Assembly (NCBI GenBank): GCA_022650485.1
Contig: JALCPP010000005.1
Span: 1-64,000 of the forward strand
Length of the DNA stretch: 64,000 nucleotides
Direction of reading: 5' to 3'
Source: Oscillospiraceae bacterium
GTDB taxonomy: Bacteria > Bacillota > Clostridia > Oscillospirales > Acutalibacteraceae
Shown here: one piece after another, positions 15,597 through 24,276 of the stretch
Layout: every line of letters starts with the position of its first letter
Position numbering within the stretch: position 1 is the stretch's first letter
Position numbers and translations under genes: made by a program
Notes under the pieces: generated by a model
What the model was told of the DNA's origin: nothing
Databases searched by the model: none
Seen by the model: only the letters and a program-made list of their open reading frames with translations

Positions 15597-17108
15597 ATGG
15601 AAAAATTGGTTCTTGGTATTGATGTTGGTACATCGGGCTGTAAGATTATCGCGGTGGATGAAGCGGGAAGAATTAAAAACTCAGTCAGGGAAGAGTACCC
15701 ATGTTATACCCCGCGCGAAGGCTGGTCTGAGCAGGACCCGCAGGACTGGTGGGACGGAGTAAAGCGCGGTTTAAAAGAAATGCGGAACATCACCGGGGAT
15801 GCAGAGATCTGCGCGGTTGGTTTTTCCGGTCAGATGCACGGAATGGTTGCCCTGGATGAGCATGAGCAGGTTGTGCGCCGTGCCATTTTGTGGAATGACC
15901 AGAGAACGGAAAAACAGTGCACGCAGATAACCCAAGCTGCCGGCGGGCTTGATTCTCTGCTGCAGATTACGAATAATCGGATGCTGACCGGATATACGGC
16001 GGGCAAAATTTTATGGATGAAGGAAAATGAGCCGGAAAATTATAAAAAGACCAAATACATAATCAATCCGAAAGACTATATTCGCTATCGCCTTTCTGGA
16101 AAAATTCTGACGGATGTTTCCGATGCCTCCGGTACGGGACTTTTCAATGTAAAGAAGCGGTGCTGGGCGGAAGAGTTGATGCAAAAAATCGGGATCAGCC
16201 CGGACCTTTTCCCAGAAGTGGTCGAATCAACAGACAAAGCCGGCACCGTTACGCCGGAGGCTGCAAAGGAAACCGGCCTGCCGGCGGGAACCGTTCTTTG
16301 CGGCGGCGGCGGTGACGCGGTTATTTCCACCGCGGGGCTGGGCCTTGTCAAGTCGGGGCGCATCGGCATTACCCTCGGTACTTCCGGCGTTGCTGCGATG
16401 GGCTTACAAGAGTGTATTCAAAATCCCAACGGAATGCTGCAGGTCTTTTGCGGAAATTCAGCCGGTGCTTACAGTGCAATGGGGGTTACGCTTGCGGCAG
16501 CCGGTGCCTATCAGTGGTTTCGCAATTCTTTGGGCGATGCGGAATCGATGCGTGCGAAAGAATTGGGCTGCAGTGCTTTTCGGCTGCTGGATGAAGAAGC
16601 GGCATCTGCACATCCGTGTGCGGACGGGCTCGTTTTTCTTCCGTACCTGATGGGTGAAAGGGCACCAATTAATGACCCGAACGCTAAGGGAGCCTTTTTA
16701 GGCATTACTTCCACCCATAAAAAAGGAGATTTTGCGCGAGCTGTGATGGAGGGTGTGGCGTTTTCTCTGCGGCAGGTTTATGAGCTGATTCAAGGCGTAA
16801 ATACAAATCGTTCTTCCGGCGAAATTGTTCTTGCGGGCGGCGGGGCCTGCAGTCCGGTATGGCGGCAGATTTTTGCCGATACATTCGGTCTTCCGGTTCG
16901 CACCGTGTACGGAAGCGCGGAGGGCGGGGCGTTCGGCGCCGCCTTGGTAGCCGGTGTGACCGCTGAATTCTGGCATTCCCTCGAAGATACCGTGAAGCTG
17001 ATTTGCACCGAAACACAGACGGAGCCCATTGCGGCCCATGTTCCTCTTTATCAAAGTCAGTACGAGAAATATGTTAAGTTTTATGAAGCGCTCAAGTGGA
17101 GCTTTTAA
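15597..17108 (+). CDS. FGGY-family carbohydrate kinase, xylulokinase-like
   Basis: Cytoplasmic kinase of 503 residues from ATG 15597, with an AGGGGA site nearby. Two actin-like domains are seen: the N-terminal phosphate-1 motif VLGIDVGTSGCKIIAVD (5-21), the sugar-site block GFSGQMHGMVALDE, WNDQRTEKQC, the second-domain GITLGTSGVAAMG, and near the end IVLAGGGACSPVWRQIFAD and EGGAFGAAL. These blocks are those of xylulokinase (XylB), and the length is right. It phosphorylates a ketose made by an isomerase, most likely the next gene product. D-xylulose is the default substrate, but no classical XylA is present here, so L-fuculose, L-xylulose or ribulose are possible. Confidence 0.88.
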   Translation: MEKLVLGIDVGTSGCKIIAVDEAGRIKNSVREEYPCYTPREGWSEQDPQDWWDGVKRGLKEMRNITGDAEICAVGFSGQMHGMVALDEHEQVVRRAILWNDQRTEKQCTQITQAAGGLDSLLQITNNRMLTGYTAGKILWMKENEPENYKKTKYIINPKDYIRYRLSGKILTDVSDASGTGLFNVKKRCWAEELMQKIGISPDLFPEVVESTDKAGTVTPEAAKETGLPAGTVLCGGGGDAVISTAGLGLVKSGRIGITLGTSGVAAMGLQECIQNPNGMLQVFCGNSAGAYSAMGVTLAAAGAYQWFRNSLGDAESMRAKELGCSAFRLLDEEAASAHPCADGLVFLPYLMGERAPINDPNAKGAFLGITSTHKKGDFARAVMEGVAFSLRQVYELIQGVNTNRSSGEIVLAGGGACSPVWRQIFADTFGLPVRTVYGSAEGGAFGAALVAGVTAEFWHSLEDTVKLICTETQTEPIAAHVPLYQSQYEKYVKFYEALKWSF

Positions 17109-17162
17109 TCAGAAATTCGCGCGGATTCAGCGCGGCGAAGAGTATTTGAAAGGATGACAAAC

Positions 17163-18656
17163 GTGAAAAATATTCCAAATGTAAAACTGGGGCTCATCTC
17201 GGTCAGCCGTGACTGCTTTGTAATCTCTTTGTCTGAAAAACGCAGAAAAGCAATTGCAGATGCCTGTAAACAGAAATCGCTCCCGGTTTATGAGGTCTTA
17301 AAGATAGTAGAAAATGAATTTGATATGCTGCAGGCTGTGCAGGAAGCCAAGAATGCCGACTGTAATACGCTGATGGTCTTTCTTGGGAATTTCGGTCCGG
17401 AGACTCCGGAAACGCAGATTGCCCAGTATTTTGACGGACCGGTGATGTATGCCGCGGCGGCAGAAGAACACGGCAATAATCTGATTAACGGGCGGGGCGA
17501 CGCGTTCTGCGGAATGCTGAATTGTTCCTACAACCTGAATCTGCGCCATATTCCGGCGTATATTCCGGAATATCCCGTTGGTACCGCACAGGATATTGTA
17601 AAGATGATTGAGGATTTTCTTCCGGTAGCCCGCGCGGTTATCGGACTGAAAAATCTGAAGATTATCACGTTCGGCCCGCGTCCGCAGGACTTTTTTGCCT
17701 GCAATGCGCCGATTAAACCTTTGTACGATTTAGGGGTTGAAGTTCAGGAAAATTCGGAACTGGATCTTCTGGTGTCCTACAAAGAGCATCAAGGTGACAA
17801 GCGGATTCCGGAAGTTGTTAAAAGTATGGAATCGGAGCTTGGAAAACAGGGCAATACCTATCCGGATTTGCTGCCGCGCATGGCACAGTTTGAATTGACG
17901 CTGCTGGATTGGGCGGAGCAGAATAAGGGCGCGCGCAAATATGTTGCATTTGCGGACAAATGCTGGCCGGCATTCCCGAAGCAGTTTGGTTTTGAACCCT
18001 GCTATGTAAACAGCCGTTTGACCGGAAGGGGCATTCCGGTTGCCTGCGAAGTGGACATTTACGGTGCGTTAAGCGAATATATCGGCGCATGTGTTACGGG
18101 TGATGCCGTAACACTGCTGGATATGAACAACAGCGTGCCGACAGACCTGTATGAACAGGAGATTCAACCTCATGCCAGCTACCGGCAGAATGAAACGTTT
18201 ATGGGATTCCACTGCGGGAATACGCCGTTCTGCAAGCTGTCAAAGGGCGCGGTAAAATATCAGCTGATTCAGAACAGACTTTTGGAAAACGGCAAGGAGC
18301 CGGACTTTACCCGCGGTACGCTGGAAGGCGATATTGTGCCGGGGGACATCACGCTTTTCCGTCTGCAAAGCACGGCCGATGCTCATTTGCAGGCATATAT
18401 TGCACAGGGCGAAATACTTCCGGCGGCAACCCATTCCTTTGGTGGCATCGGTATTCTTGCCGTTCCGGAAATGAATCGTTTTTACCGTCACGTGTTGATT
18501 GCCAAACATTTTCCGCACCACGGCGCCGTTGCCTTCGGCCATGCGGGAAAGGCTTTGTTTTCACTGTTCCAATACCTTAAAATTGAAAACACTTTCTATA
18601 ATCATCCTCAAAACATCCCTTATCCGGATGAAAATCCGTTTGAAACAGCGGAATGA
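17163..18656 (+). CDS. L-fucose/L-arabinose isomerase-like protein
   Basis: 497 residues from GTG 17163, 9 bases after AAAGG; the ATG at 17154 abuts the site. It resembles the L-fucose/arabinose isomerase fold: an alternating alpha/beta N-terminal half (KLGLISVSRDCF, VFLGNFGPETPE, IITFGPRPQDFF) and a C-terminal half with CEVDIYGALSEYIG, DMNNS and GFHCGNTPFC. Glu and Asp in CEVDIYG/LLDMNN and the histidine in GFHCGN would form the metal site. Overall identity to known isomerases looks low. It follows the kinase in the same operon, so an aldose-ketose isomerase feeding that kinase is the natural guess. The sugar cannot be named. Confidence 0.72.
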   Translation: MKNIPNVKLGLISVSRDCFVISLSEKRRKAIADACKQKSLPVYEVLKIVENEFDMLQAVQEAKNADCNTLMVFLGNFGPETPETQIAQYFDGPVMYAAAAEEHGNNLINGRGDAFCGMLNCSYNLNLRHIPAYIPEYPVGTAQDIVKMIEDFLPVARAVIGLKNLKIITFGPRPQDFFACNAPIKPLYDLGVEVQENSELDLLVSYKEHQGDKRIPEVVKSMESELGKQGNTYPDLLPRMAQFELTLLDWAEQNKGARKYVAFADKCWPAFPKQFGFEPCYVNSRLTGRGIPVACEVDIYGALSEYIGACVTGDAVTLLDMNNSVPTDLYEQEIQPHASYRQNETFMGFHCGNTPFCKLSKGAVKYQLIQNRLLENGKEPDFTRGTLEGDIVPGDITLFRLQSTADAHLQAYIAQGEILPAATHSFGGIGILAVPEMNRFYRHVLIAKHFPHHGAVAFGHAGKALFSLFQYLKIENTFYNHPQNIPYPDENPFETAE

Positions 18657-18675
18657 AATTGACTGCACAATGAGC

Positions 18676-18704
18676 GATGCCACCCTTCCAAGGAGGGTGG
18701 CATC
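18676..18704 (+). terminator. Terminator of the kinase / isomerase operon
   Basis: GATGCCACCC / GGGTGGCATC stem with TTTT following, 20 bases after the stop. Confidence 0.9.
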
Positions 18705-18772
18705 TTTTGGTATTTATCGTAGAGAATTCGGTTTGCAAGAAATGACATGATAGAACGGCAAGCAATCTGAAT

Positions 18773-19906
18773 TCATTTTATAAAATGATGGAATGCACTT
18801 TTTAGGACTTCCATAAACGAGTCTGTTTCCTCTATGGTATTCGTTTCACAAAAACTAATTCGCAATGCACTGGACAGAATGGGCATCTCATATCCTTCAG
18901 CCTGAAGCACATGGCTCAGCGCGCCCTTGGAACAGGCAGAGCCTGCGGAAATAAAGATATCATGCATACTGAAATAATCCACCATTTCACCGGAGCTGTA
19001 ACCGGGAACCGAAAAATTCAATACGTAGGGGGACGTGTTTTTCGGGCCGTTGAAGTGGCATGCCGGTACTTCTTTCAAAAGCCTTTCTTCCAGATGCTTT
19101 TTGATTCGGGACACATGGTCTGCGTTTTTTTGGAAGCAGGTCAGCTTTTTGTCCGCGGCTGTTCCGAATGCAGCCGCCAAGGGTACGCTTTCGGTGCCCG
19201 GGTTCAGGTGCCCTTCCTGCGGGCCGCCGTATTTTATAGGATCAATGCTGCAGCCTTGCTTTACATACAATGCGCCAATCCCTTTTGGACCATGAATCTT
19301 GTGCGCGGACATAGACATCAAATCAACCGGATAGTGGTAAACGTTAAAAGGAATTTTCCCCAATCCCTGAACGGCGTCACAATGGATATATGTTTCAGGA
19401 TTCTTTTTTTTAACCCCGTCAATGACGTCCTTTAAGGGCAGAATTTCTCCCGTTTCACTGTTTACCTGCATCATGGAAACAAGGATTGTGTCGCTTCTGA
19501 CGGCATGTACAATGTCTTTTGCCTCTATGGCGCGTGTGACTGGATTCGGCTGAACATAGGTTACTTCAAAGCCTTGCTTTTCCAGTGCTGAGCAGCATTC
19601 CAGCACGGAGCCATGTTCAATTTGTGTTGTAACAATATGGTGTCCCTTCGCTCGGTTGGCTCTTGCCGCGCCCAGTATGGCCATGTTATTGCTGTCTGTT
19701 CCGCCTGACGTAAAATGCACGCAGCGGGTTTTGGCGCCGATCAGTCTGGCAATTTTATACCGGGCATCCCCAAGCTCCTGAAACGCGTCCATGCCGAAAT
19801 GGTGAAGGGAAGAAGGGTTTCCGTATACACCAGTCATGATGTCATATGCTTTTTGAGCAGCGTCTCGGTCAGTACTTGTGGTTGCGTTATTGTCAAAGTA
19901 AATCAT
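18773..19906 (-). CDS. Cysteine desulfurase family protein (NifS/IscS-like)
   Basis: PLP enzyme of 377 residues that takes sulfur from cysteine. MIYFDNNATTS at the start, the PLP lysine Lys203 in MSAHKIHGPKGIGALY, and the catalytic Cys325 in ISAGSACSKG are all present, so it should be active. The SGSACSKG form and length match group I (NifS/IscS) desulfurases. It stands alone between a convergent sugar operon and a same-strand PTS operon, with no iscU, thiI or mnmA beside it. The likely role is Fe-S assembly or tRNA thiolation, by family. Confidence 0.88.
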   Translation of the reverse strand: MIYFDNNATTSTDRDAAQKAYDIMTGVYGNPSSLHHFGMDAFQELGDARYKIARLIGAKTRCVHFTSGGTDSNNMAILGAARANRAKGHHIVTTQIEHGSVLECCSALEKQGFEVTYVQPNPVTRAIEAKDIVHAVRSDTILVSMMQVNSETGEILPLKDVIDGVKKKNPETYIHCDAVQGLGKIPFNVYHYPVDLMSMSAHKIHGPKGIGALYVKQGCSIDPIKYGGPQEGHLNPGTESVPLAAAFGTAADKKLTCFQKNADHVSRIKKHLEERLLKEVPACHFNGPKNTSPYVLNFSVPGYSSGEMVDYFSMHDIFISAGSACSKGALSHVLQAEGYEMPILSSALRISFCETNTIEETDSFMEVLKSAFHHFIK

Positions 19907-20033
19907 TGCATCTCATCCAATCCTCTGCCGGTTTTCGGCATTGTTGGCCGTAAAATAGCGGTCAGATTTGACCAAAGAGCCGACCTGCAGCACGGATCAG
20001 CGTCGGTGTCATTGATCAGCGGATATTGAGAAT

Positions 20034-20061
20034 GCGGGAAAGATGGAAACAACTTTCCCGC
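20034..20061 (-). terminator. Hairpin after the PTS operon 2 isomerase-like gene
   Basis: GCGGGAAAG / CTTTCCCGC, 9-base stem, 46 bases after the stop. The U run is weak. The sequence 19907-20106 otherwise holds only the gene ends. Confidence 0.6.
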
Positions 20062-20106
20062 CGAATCTCAAGTCATGTATTGTTGCAGTCAATATGGAAT
20101 ATGCTG

Positions 20107-21549
20107 CTATGCAAGCACGTAACCCAAGCCAAGCGTTTTGGCCAGAGCAATCAGATCATCGACATAATCACCGTAGACCCATGCGAAATGATGGCCGAAG
20201 CTGGCTTCTTTTTCGTGGAAGTCCCTTGAATCCTTGACGGTGAAGGTGATGGCATGCTTGCATTCCGGGGTGAGGCAGTCGTTGCAGCCCGTAATGGTGC
20301 CTTTTGCAATCATGATTTTGTCCATCTTGGGGTTGAGGTTGATCATGGTGATATTCTGGCTGCGGTCTTTGGCAAAATCATAGCGCATGGTGGTGCCCCA
20401 GTTGCCCTTTGTAAAGCTGACGTAATCGATTGGCAGCGCATCCTGATCGAAGCCCTTCATATATTTTGAACAAACGTCGTGCAGAATCCGCATGGAATTA
20501 TGCTCCATGTCATCGAGCATGACCATGCAGTTGCCCATGTGGGGGGCTTTTTTGGCAAGGTTCATTAAGATGGCAATGGTGATGACCGAGCCGACGTCTC
20601 CGGCGCAGGCCGATGGGATTCCTTCGTCTTTCAGCAGGGAATGCGTCAGGCAGAATGTCAACTCGCGCTTGTTCAGTTCCTGCGTCGCGCACATTTCGAA
20701 GCATGGCAGGGTAAAGGCATTGCAGTCGAAATGTTTCAAAACTTTCTTGACGGCAACATAGAATTTCACATCGTTAATCATGTTTTCGGCAGCCATGTGA
20801 ATGCCGTTGGCATCTTGAATCAAGCCGTCGGTGATTTTTTTTGCTTCGGCAAGATCGTTTTCGTCCAGCTGATCCAGAACTTTGAAGAATTCAAGACCGT
20901 TGTAATGCATGATTTCCGTGCCAAAACGATTCGTAATGTCCTGCAGATTAATAAACGAGCTGACACAGCCGAAGGAAAGCACGTTATTCCGCAGTCCAAA
21001 CAGAATTTTTGTGTTTTTCAGAGCTTTGCGGGTCCTCAGAATCCGGAAAGAGCGGTTCAGATCATCGTAATTCAATGCATTGTATACTTCATAACCGTCG
21101 TCAAGCGCAAACAGGTGGGCGGAAGCATCGATTCCGCCGAGGCGGGAATAGTGGCTGTTGGACAACGGGCAGTAAGCGAGGGGCTTATGGCTCTTTTTAG
21201 CGATGATTGTCGATACATAAGAAATTAAACGGGTGCCGGAAATAAGATAAACATCGACTTTGTCATTGTTGGACAGTACGTCATTCAGATAATCTTCCTT
21301 AACGGCGAAATCCTCATGCCATTCAAGATATTTTGTTTCCAGCAGTTCAACGCTGTCATGGTCGATATATTGATCGAGATCGCCGTTAAAGACATCCAGC
21401 GTTTTCATCGATTGCTTTTTTTCATAATCATAAGTGAGCTGTTCCCCGGCCCCATATCTGCATGGACCCATAAAAACATTGCGGTGTACCAAACTGACGA
21501 AAACGGGTTGAACGACAAGCTTTTTGACAACAACACTGTCTTGATTCAT
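20107..21549 (-). CDS. L-fucose isomerase-like protein in UlaA-type PTS operon
   Basis: 480 residues, ATG with AGGAGG 8 bases upstream. The C-terminal half resembles the fucose/arabinose isomerase family: LPCFEMCATQELNKRELTFCLTHSLLKDEGIPSACAGDVGSVITIAIL (split here by its turns) aligns with the metal-binding Glu/Asp region, and MVMLDDMEHNSM and TKGNWGTTMRYDF follow. It is only distantly related to the protein at 17163-18656. It is the third gene of a PTS operon (IIC, IIB, this gene). That is unusual because isomerases of this fold normally act on free sugars, while a PTS delivers sugar phosphates. It may isomerise a sugar phosphate or a product of a separate phosphatase. Confidence 0.62.
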   Translation of the reverse strand: MNQDSVVVKKLVVQPVFVSLVHRNVFMGPCRYGAGEQLTYDYEKKQSMKTLDVFNGDLDQYIDHDSVELLETKYLEWHEDFAVKEDYLNDVLSNNDKVDVYLISGTRLISYVSTIIAKKSHKPLAYCPLSNSHYSRLGGIDASAHLFALDDGYEVYNALNYDDLNRSFRILRTRKALKNTKILFGLRNNVLSFGCVSSFINLQDITNRFGTEIMHYNGLEFFKVLDQLDENDLAEAKKITDGLIQDANGIHMAAENMINDVKFYVAVKKVLKHFDCNAFTLPCFEMCATQELNKRELTFCLTHSLLKDEGIPSACAGDVGSVITIAILMNLAKKAPHMGNCMVMLDDMEHNSMRILHDVCSKYMKGFDQDALPIDYVSFTKGNWGTTMRYDFAKDRSQNITMINLNPKMDKIMIAKGTITGCNDCLTPECKHAITFTVKDSRDFHEKEASFGHHFAWVYGDYVDDLIALAKTLGLGYVLA

Positions 21550-21682
21550 TACAAAATCCTCCTAAGATGAGATATAAAATCAATCATGGCTACATGGTTT
21601 GCAGGTACCCTCCATGCGCGGGAATGCGCATGGAGAAGTACGGCGATTCATGGGCAGTTGTGTTTTGTTTTAGCAGGCGTCT

Positions 21683-21985
21683 TTATCCAAGCTCGTCTGG
21701 AAAATGTTCTTTTACTGTCTTTTCAAGCATTTCTCTAATGATTTTTTTGTCGATTAAATTAGTGGAAGTGCACATGACGACATTGGGCGGGGTGGTCAGC
21801 ATTTCAGCCCATTCCGGTGCAGTTAAAATCATATCTGTCTGCATCATGTAGGAAGGTGCTTCGCCGGCAGAGCAGGAATCCACATCTGCGTCAATTTTCA
21901 GTTCTTCGCAGACTTCGCGGACCGTAATTTTGAGCAGCGTGCTTGTCCCCATTCCATTTCCACATACACATAAAAGATTCAGCAT
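21683..21985 (-). CDS. PTS sugar transporter subunit IIB, ascorbate/UlaB type
   Basis: 100-residue cytoplasmic IIB with the phosphocysteine Cys8 in LLCVCGNGMGTSTLL, the canonical SgaB/UlaB loop. It is about 90 bases after IIC and 130 bases before the isomerase-like gene. It is only distantly similar to the IIB at 123-428. No IIA gene is in this operon, so it probably relies on the IIA of operon 1 (2128-2595) or one elsewhere. Confidence 0.9.
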   Translation of the reverse strand: MLNLLCVCGNGMGTSTLLKITVREVCEELKIDADVDSCSAGEAPSYMMQTDMILTAPEWAEMLTTPPNVVMCTSTNLIDKKIIREMLEKTVKEHFPDELG

Positions 21986-22076
21986 ATTTTTTCTCCATTC
22001 TCAGCCGCATATTCGTTGGGTTTTCGGGGCCGCTGCGGCCTGTCACAACCCCGAAAACTCTTATCACTTAAATACT

Positions 22077-23381
22077 TTAGACAACCGGAATACCAAGGAG
22101 AGCGCCGATTCCCTTCAAGGCGGCGATGATGGCAACCCAGATTGTTGCCCAGTCAAAGCTGCCCTGCCAGAAAGACAAGCCCATCATGGAAGCGGCCAGA
22201 GCAGTGCCGACCACCTGAATGATACCGGAGCAGAACGTGATGCCTGCCGCGGCTTTCCAACCGCCCTTTTTGTTTGCAAAGATGCCGATTGTGGCATTGT
22301 CGAAGAACATGGGGATAAATCCAACAATCACAAGGAACGGTGAATGGAAAGCCAGCAGGGCCAGCACACCGGCAATCTGACCGAATGCGCCGAACAGGAA
22401 GCCGAGAATAACAGACTTCGGTGCGAAGCCGTAAGTCGCGGCGCAGTCAACGGCAACGACGGCACCCGGCAGCAGCTTTTCGGAAAAGCCTTTGAACGAA
22501 ATCATCAGTTCGCCGACCAGCATTCTGACGCCCGCAAGAAGTATGTAAATATTTGCCGCAAGCGTAAGGGCGGTTTTAATTGTGTAAATAACGATGTTGG
22601 TGGTACCCGCCATGGCTGTAACGGTTTTGCCACCCATTGCAATGAAAATGACGGTGACGGAAATGAGGAAGACCATTGCGGATGCTACGATATTATCTTG
22701 AAAGATACTTAAAAATCCGGGTAATTTTTTTCTTTCAATATCATCTTTCGGATTGCCGACTTTTCCTGCAATTTTATACGCGAGCAGGCTGCCGAGCATT
22801 TGCTGATGCCCTATGGTAAAGTCGGCACCAGTGATTTCATGGGTAGGCTTAATCAGCAGGGTAGACATAATGCCCCAGTAAAGTGCGGTAATAACGCCCG
22901 CGATAAAGATTGTGCTCAAAGACGGTGTGTGCAGAAAACGGTAAACGATATAGGTCGCAATGGCGGCTTGGACCACCATGACGTTGCCCGTTAGAAATAC
23001 CGAACGGATTTTTGTATATTTGCGGAACGCAACCAGCAGAATGTTAACGAGAAAAGCGACAAGCAGGGTGTAGATTGACCAGCTGGCGTAATCGCCGAGG
23101 GACTGATTGCAGGCGACCATGGTGGAATAAGTATCCATCAAAACACCTTTGACACCGAACTGTTTTGTCAATGCTGTGAGCAGCGCTCCGAAATTGGCGA
23201 TCAACTGGGAAGAACCGACGCCGAGCACCAGCATGCCGATTGCAGCTTTAATTGCACCGGTCAGAGATTTCCCGAAAGGTTGTTTCATTGCCGCATAACC
23301 AACAAATACGATTATGGCAATTAAAATGAAAGGTGTGCCAAGAATTTGTTTTAATAGCAAATCTAAAATGAAATTGACCAT
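22077..23381 (-). CDS. PTS sugar transporter subunit IIC, UlaA/SgaT family
   Basis: Membrane permease of 434 residues, first gene of PTS operon 2. It matches UlaA throughout: GYAAMKQPFGKSLTGAIKAAIGML, ADFTIGHQQMLG, KKLPGFLSIFQDNIVASAM, LLPGAVVAVDCAATYGFAP, IPMFFDNATIGIFANKKGG. It lacks the hydrophilic tail present in the first IIC and ends just after the last membrane segment. The start has a GGAGGG site. The substrate is unknown; the isomerase-like protein downstream, not ascorbate enzymes, is its partner. Confidence 0.92.
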   Translation of the reverse strand: MVNFILDLLLKQILGTPFILIAIIVFVGYAAMKQPFGKSLTGAIKAAIGMLVLGVGSSQLIANFGALLTALTKQFGVKGVLMDTYSTMVACNQSLGDYASWSIYTLLVAFLVNILLVAFRKYTKIRSVFLTGNVMVVQAAIATYIVYRFLHTPSLSTIFIAGVITALYWGIMSTLLIKPTHEITGADFTIGHQQMLGSLLAYKIAGKVGNPKDDIERKKLPGFLSIFQDNIVASAMVFLISVTVIFIAMGGKTVTAMAGTTNIVIYTIKTALTLAANIYILLAGVRMLVGELMISFKGFSEKLLPGAVVAVDCAATYGFAPKSVILGFLFGAFGQIAGVLALLAFHSPFLVIVGFIPMFFDNATIGIFANKKGGWKAAAGITFCSGIIQVVGTALAASMMGLSFWQGSFDWATIWVAIIAALKGIGALLGIPVV

Positions 23382-24036
23382 TTTTTACCCTCCAACTATT
23401 TACTCCTCCACAGATGGATATACACTGCATGAACGAGGAGAGCGTGTGTTATGATCGGAACTTTCCTGTGGCAGCGGTGCCATCCGCCGCCGGCGTTTAT
23501 TTGGCAGTGATTAGAAGTGAATGGATCTTTGACTTTGCTCGGTAAAAGAGGTGGAATGTTTTCTACGGACGCCCGGGGGCTTGCTGCAGCTAGCGGCCGG
23601 GACTTACCAATTTCCTTTTTGCATAAAATAATCGTTCAAACAGAACATATAATATGCAAATAGCAACATTGCGTAATTATTATGCCTAATATCACTCGAA
23701 AAATCAACCTGAATTATAACCATATATAACAATTCTATTTTATGTATATGTGCAATTTTATTTTAATAACGTTCATAACAACCATTAACAAAGCTGGAAA
23801 ATATTACATCGTTAATAAAAATATTAAAAGAGTGACATAACAGTTACTTATCAAATAATTGGTAATAGGAAAATAAACGTTCTTGTATTTTGCTTATCAG
23901 CCACAATAGAAATTATAATTTGCTAAGATTATAGACAAGTTTAAAATTAATAATGAATCTAAATTACGCATAATAGACAAAAATCGGCTGCCATAAATCA
24001 AGTATAATTTTTCGGATTTGCTATTTCCTTGAAAAA
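23382..24036 (-). other. Long leader and upstream region of PTS operon 2, no gene
   Basis: Between the IIC start and the conserved block at 23635-23688 lies about 250 bases of GC-richer leader with GC-rich palindromes (around 23500-23510 and 23567-23605) and no reading frame with a ribosome site. Operon 1 has its IIA gene directly after the same block; no IIA relic can be read here. 23689-24036 is very AT-rich and shows nothing. Confidence 0.5.
23635..23688 (-). promoter_or_regulatory. Conserved upstream block of PTS operon 2
   Basis: Same arrangement as 2622-2675: TTCAAA, two bases, GAACATAT, then TATTATGCCTA ending the 54-base block. It lies about 250 bases before the IIC gene rather than directly before the first gene. 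It probably marks the promoter region and a common operator. Confidence 0.55.
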
Positions 24037-24081
24037 ATTCCTGGAAGACATCATGCGGATGAAGCTATGTCTTCCAGGAAT
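24037..24081 (-). terminator. Isolated strong hairpin with U run
   Basis: Perfect 15-base stem (ATTCCTGGAAGACAT / ATGTCTTCCAGGAAT) with a 15-base loop, followed on the minus strand by TTTTTTC. The Sir2 gene already has its own terminator 145 bases upstream, so this one must end some other short transcript from 24082-24225 or act as a second stop. Confidence 0.6.
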
Positions 24082-24225
24082 GTGATTGCTTAAATAAATG
24101 AACGAATTGAACGGTAAATCACTAAAACAGTACATACGTTATGAAGCTGAGGACTTTTTATAGTGACTTTGTAAGGGGGCTGAAGGGACGTGCCGGCACT
24201 TGCATTGATTAAAAAAGACATAAAA

Positions 24226-24259
24226 AACCCGGCATCCTTTTATAACAGGATACCGGGTT
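24226..24259. terminator. Terminator of the Sir2 gene
   Basis: AACCCGG and ATCC paired with GGAT and CCGGGTT around one mismatch, with T or A runs on both sides; 18 bases after the Sir2 stop. Confidence 0.85.
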
Positions 24260-24276
24260 TTTCTTATCTTCTTTCA

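Noticed and set aside
20641-21228. Plus-strand frame of 195 codons over the PTS operon isomerase-like gene
   Set aside because: Antisense shadow of a well-supported gene.
24082-24225. Short frames of 43 (minus) and 23 (plus) codons
   Set aside because: Neither has a ribosome site; kept only as a possible RNA, not as genes.
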